A stretch of DNA of 64,000 nucleotides from Viscum album (taxonomy: Eukaryota; Streptophyta; Magnoliopsida; Santalales; Viscaceae), in NCBI GenBank assembly GCA_963277665.1, contig OY728147.1, forward strand, positions 1,262,687,424 to 1,262,751,423, given 5' to 3'. Position 1 is the stretch's first letter; the number at the start of each line of letters is the position of its first letter. The translations under genes were made by a program, and so were the position numbers. Below, piece after piece: positions 61,291-64,000 of the stretch. The notes under the pieces were generated by a model that worked only from the letters and a program-made list of their open reading frames with translations, was not told where the DNA came from and ran no database searches.

Positions 61291-61924
61291 AGTGAAATAT
61301 TTCTTTGGTGTTTTTTAAAACACAATCCAAACACAGTTCATTTATACATTTAAAAAAATCTATAATTAGTGTTGCATAAAATGAATTCTATCAAAAGAAC
61401 ATGAAATTGTGTGTAACAAAATCCAAGAATAGTGTTTCATATACTGCAAGATAATAAGATGTTGCGTATAGAATAAACTAATCATAGTGGAGAGTATAAC
61501 AAGAGACATCATAGAAATTAAAAGGAATATATCTTATAAAATCTTTTGGTGTTATAAGAATGGATCATATGGTCAAACTCCGGACTACTGATAGCATCAT
61601 TCACTTACAATAAAAATCCAGACATTTTAGAAAAGAAATGGAAAAGATAAAATACACAAAATATATTCAAAATATTGTACATAAAATCTATAATTTTTAA
61701 TGAAACGCAATTGTTTTTAACATAAAATTTTTTTTATATAATTTAAAACACTTTTAAAATATAATCATACCTATTTGAGATATGATTTAACACTTGAAAC
61801 TTAGAAGGGATTAGTAAATATTCTAATTAATTTATACATCTTCATGCGGTATACATTAAATTTACTTAATAAATAATTTTAATGTCTTTGATATCAAAAC
61901 ATGTACTATAGTTCAAAAAAAATC
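61291..61924. other. AT-rich spacer between inverted LTR and satellite
   Basis: No gene, repeat edge or domain is recognisable in these ~630 bases. They may be internal sequence of the inverted element, its insertion site, or degenerate satellite edge. Confidence 0.4.
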
Positions 61925-64000
61925 AGTTGTTGTTTTCCCATGACTCCCTGTCAATATGAGGGCATTTTATATAGTGTTGACCATTCCATGCATGTTTAAG
62001 TGTTTTAAAACACTGAAAATGTATTTATGGACATCTCGAGAAAATTGTAATTTAGAATGAAATTCTGTCAGTTCCTATGTTACCAATCTAAATAAATGGT
62101 AGTTTTCCAATGATTTTATGGAAATGCTATATTTTTTTTCTAATTTTTACATCTATAACACTTGTTTTTAAAGACTTTTATACCTTTAAGAAGTGTTTAC
62201 TGAGTAATTTGAACCACACCACACATCATATTGACAAGTTGTCTATATGTACATGTAAAGAATAACTCAATAGTGTTTTACCATGATATAATGAAAATTT
62301 GAGGTCATTTTCTATGGTTTGTCTATTTCACAAATGTTTTAGTGTTTTAGAACCCTAAAAATTCCTTTATGGCCATCACGGGGAAACTGTAATTCAGAAT
62401 GATTTGTCGTCAGTTCCGATATTTCAGAAGACAATATAGGGTAATTTTTTTCATATTTCATGGAAATCCAACAACATTTTACTAGTTTTGACCCCATGAC
62501 ACATGTTTTTAAAGACTTTTGTACCTTTAAGAAGTGTATACTGAGTGATTCTGACCACACCACATGTCATATTTACATGTTTTATAGGCATACACATAAG
62601 AAATAACTCAACCATTGTTGTACAATCATTAAACATCTATATGATGTATTTTTCTATCATTTAGGACATTCCACACATGTTTTAGTGTTTCAAAACACTA
62701 ATAACTTGTCTATAGAAATCTCAGGAAGACCAAAATTCAGAATGATGTTCCATCAGTTCCTACATTTCACAATTCATGATTTGGTTATTTTTCTATGATT
62801 TCAAGGAAAATGACATCATTTTCCTATTTTTGACCCTATAACACATGTTTTTAAAGGATTTTGTACCTTTAAGAAGTGTTTATTGAGTCATTATGACCAC
62901 ACTGCACATCAGATTGATTTTTTTTGAATACTTACATGTCAAAAATAATACCATGAAAGTTTTTCCATGATTTCAAATAATGATGAGGTTTTTTCTATCC
63001 TTCTGACCATTCTATGCACATTTTAGAGTTTTAAATCACTAAATATAAGTTTGCAACCATCCCAAGAAAAGAATTATTAAAAATGATGTTATGTTAGTTA
63101 CAAATTTTTAAAAAACAATCTACTATTTTTTCCCTTGATTTTATTGCTATCCAATATCTTTTTACAAGTTTTGACCCTCTGAAACTTGTTTTTAAAGGCT
63201 TCTGAACCATTAAGTTGTTTATACCAAGTAATTTCGACCACACTTCACATCAAATTGACATGTTTTATATGCATACATTTCAAAAACAACTGATCTATGG
63301 TTGTCCCATTATTACACATCAATATGAGGAAGTTTTCTATGGTTTTGATTGTTCTATGTACGTTTTGGGTTTTAAAACACTAAAATTTAATTTATGGACA
63401 TCCCAGGAAAACCATAATTTGGAATGTATTTTTTTGGATCCTACATTTTATAATTAGACCTAATTTTATTTTCCCCCAATTTTAGGTCAGTCCAACATCA
63501 TTTTCTTGGTACAGACCCCCTAAAACTTGTAATTAAAGCCTTTATATATTTAAAAAGCGTTTACTGTGTCATTGCAACCACATCACACGTCATATTGATG
63601 TTTTTTCTATGTGTAACCATAAATAATAAGTCATTGGTATTTACCCATGATTTCACAACAATATGATGTCACTTTACAGGTTTTTGACCATTCCATTCAT
63701 GTTGTAGTATTTTCAAATAATAAAAACAAGTTTACGGTCATCTAGAGAAAAGAGAAATTTATAACGATGTGTTGTTAGTTCATAAATTGAAAATTAAATA
63801 TATAGCAATGCTCTCATAATTTATGGGATATCTGAAATTGTTTTCATTGGTTTGACCCCCCCCCCCCAACAATTGTTTTTTCAAGATTTCTTACCATTAG
63901 GAAGTGTCAACCAAGTTATTCTGAGAAACACCACACATCATATTGACATATTGTCTACCTGTACACATAAAAAATAAATCATCAGTGATTTTACCATGAT
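61925..64000. repeat. Satellite array, ~341-bp period, about six units, continues past window end
   Basis: A recurring block (TTTTTAAAGACTTTTGTACC then TTTAAGAAGTGT) places the AAAG landmark at 62170, 62511, 62853, 63194, 63535 and about 63882: steps of 341, 342, 341, 341 and ~347 (the last includes a C-run expansion at about 63858-63868). A second landmark, GACCATTCCA-CACATGTTTTAG, lies about 170 bases from the block TTGACCCC-AACACATGTTTTTA and resembles it, so each unit looks like two diverged ~170-base halves. Units differ from each other appreciably. The small open frames here are shadows. Confidence 0.88.

Noticed and set aside
61925..64000. Regularly spaced repeats considered as a CRISPR array
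   Set aside because: The units are ~341 bp with similarity throughout, not short repeats with unique spacers, and the DNA is plant-like.
1..64000. tRNA, rRNA, telomere repeats and intact host genes
   Set aside because: No cloverleaf with conserved A/B boxes, no rRNA core sequence, no TTTAGGG arrays, and no multi-exon coding pattern outside transposon families were seen.

Overview
The window reads as nuclear DNA of a flowering plant with a large, repeat-rich, very AT-rich genome. No functional host gene, tRNA or rRNA gene is visible. What can be recognised is transposable-element debris: Ty3/gypsy (chromovirus-like) LTR retrotransposons primed by initiator-tRNA-Met-type sites, an L1-type LINE, a CACTA DNA-transposon end, LTRs of a long-LTR family with almost no coding capacity, and a satellite array. 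Every coding region is broken by stops and frameshifts, so all are given as pseudogenes.

Layout. 1-2834: AT-rich DNA with a short 20-bp tandem repeat. 2835-13048: the best-preserved insertion (element 1), a Ty3/gypsy element with ~2.78-kb LTRs, a 5-bp target duplication (AAATC), primer site, gag, protease, RT, RNase H, integrase, a partly deleted chromodomain-like tail and a polypurine tract. 13054-17149: unresolved. 17150-19770: a very old gypsy pol relic. 19771-24599: unresolved. 24600-27200: LINE relic (endonuclease and RT). 28005-35900: an element with a ~4.45-kb 5' LTR, a primer site, a gag zinc-knuckle relic and a truncated second LTR, but no pol that I can see. 35901-36930: CACTA terminal region interrupting that LTR.

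36931-61290 is the most structured part. A second Ty3/gypsy element (element 2: 5' LTR, gag, protease, RT, RNase H, integrase) carries an antisense LINE-ORF1-like coding relic between pol and its 3' LTR. It abuts an inverted LTR of the 28005-type family. The block from inside RNase H to inside that inverted LTR is duplicated in direct tandem: copy A 42171-51227, copy B 51228-60449. The copies differ by a few percent and share most of their disabling mutations, so the duplication happened after the element died. Copy A then lost ~168 bp from its LTR.

61925-64000 is a satellite with a ~341-bp period, in which each unit appears to be two related ~170-bp halves. It runs off the window end.

Nothing here acts as a working pathway. 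The story is one of insertion, methylation-type decay (stops strongly biased to TAG at CAG/TGG sites), inversion, nesting and tandem duplication. All boundaries and similarities were judged by eye.
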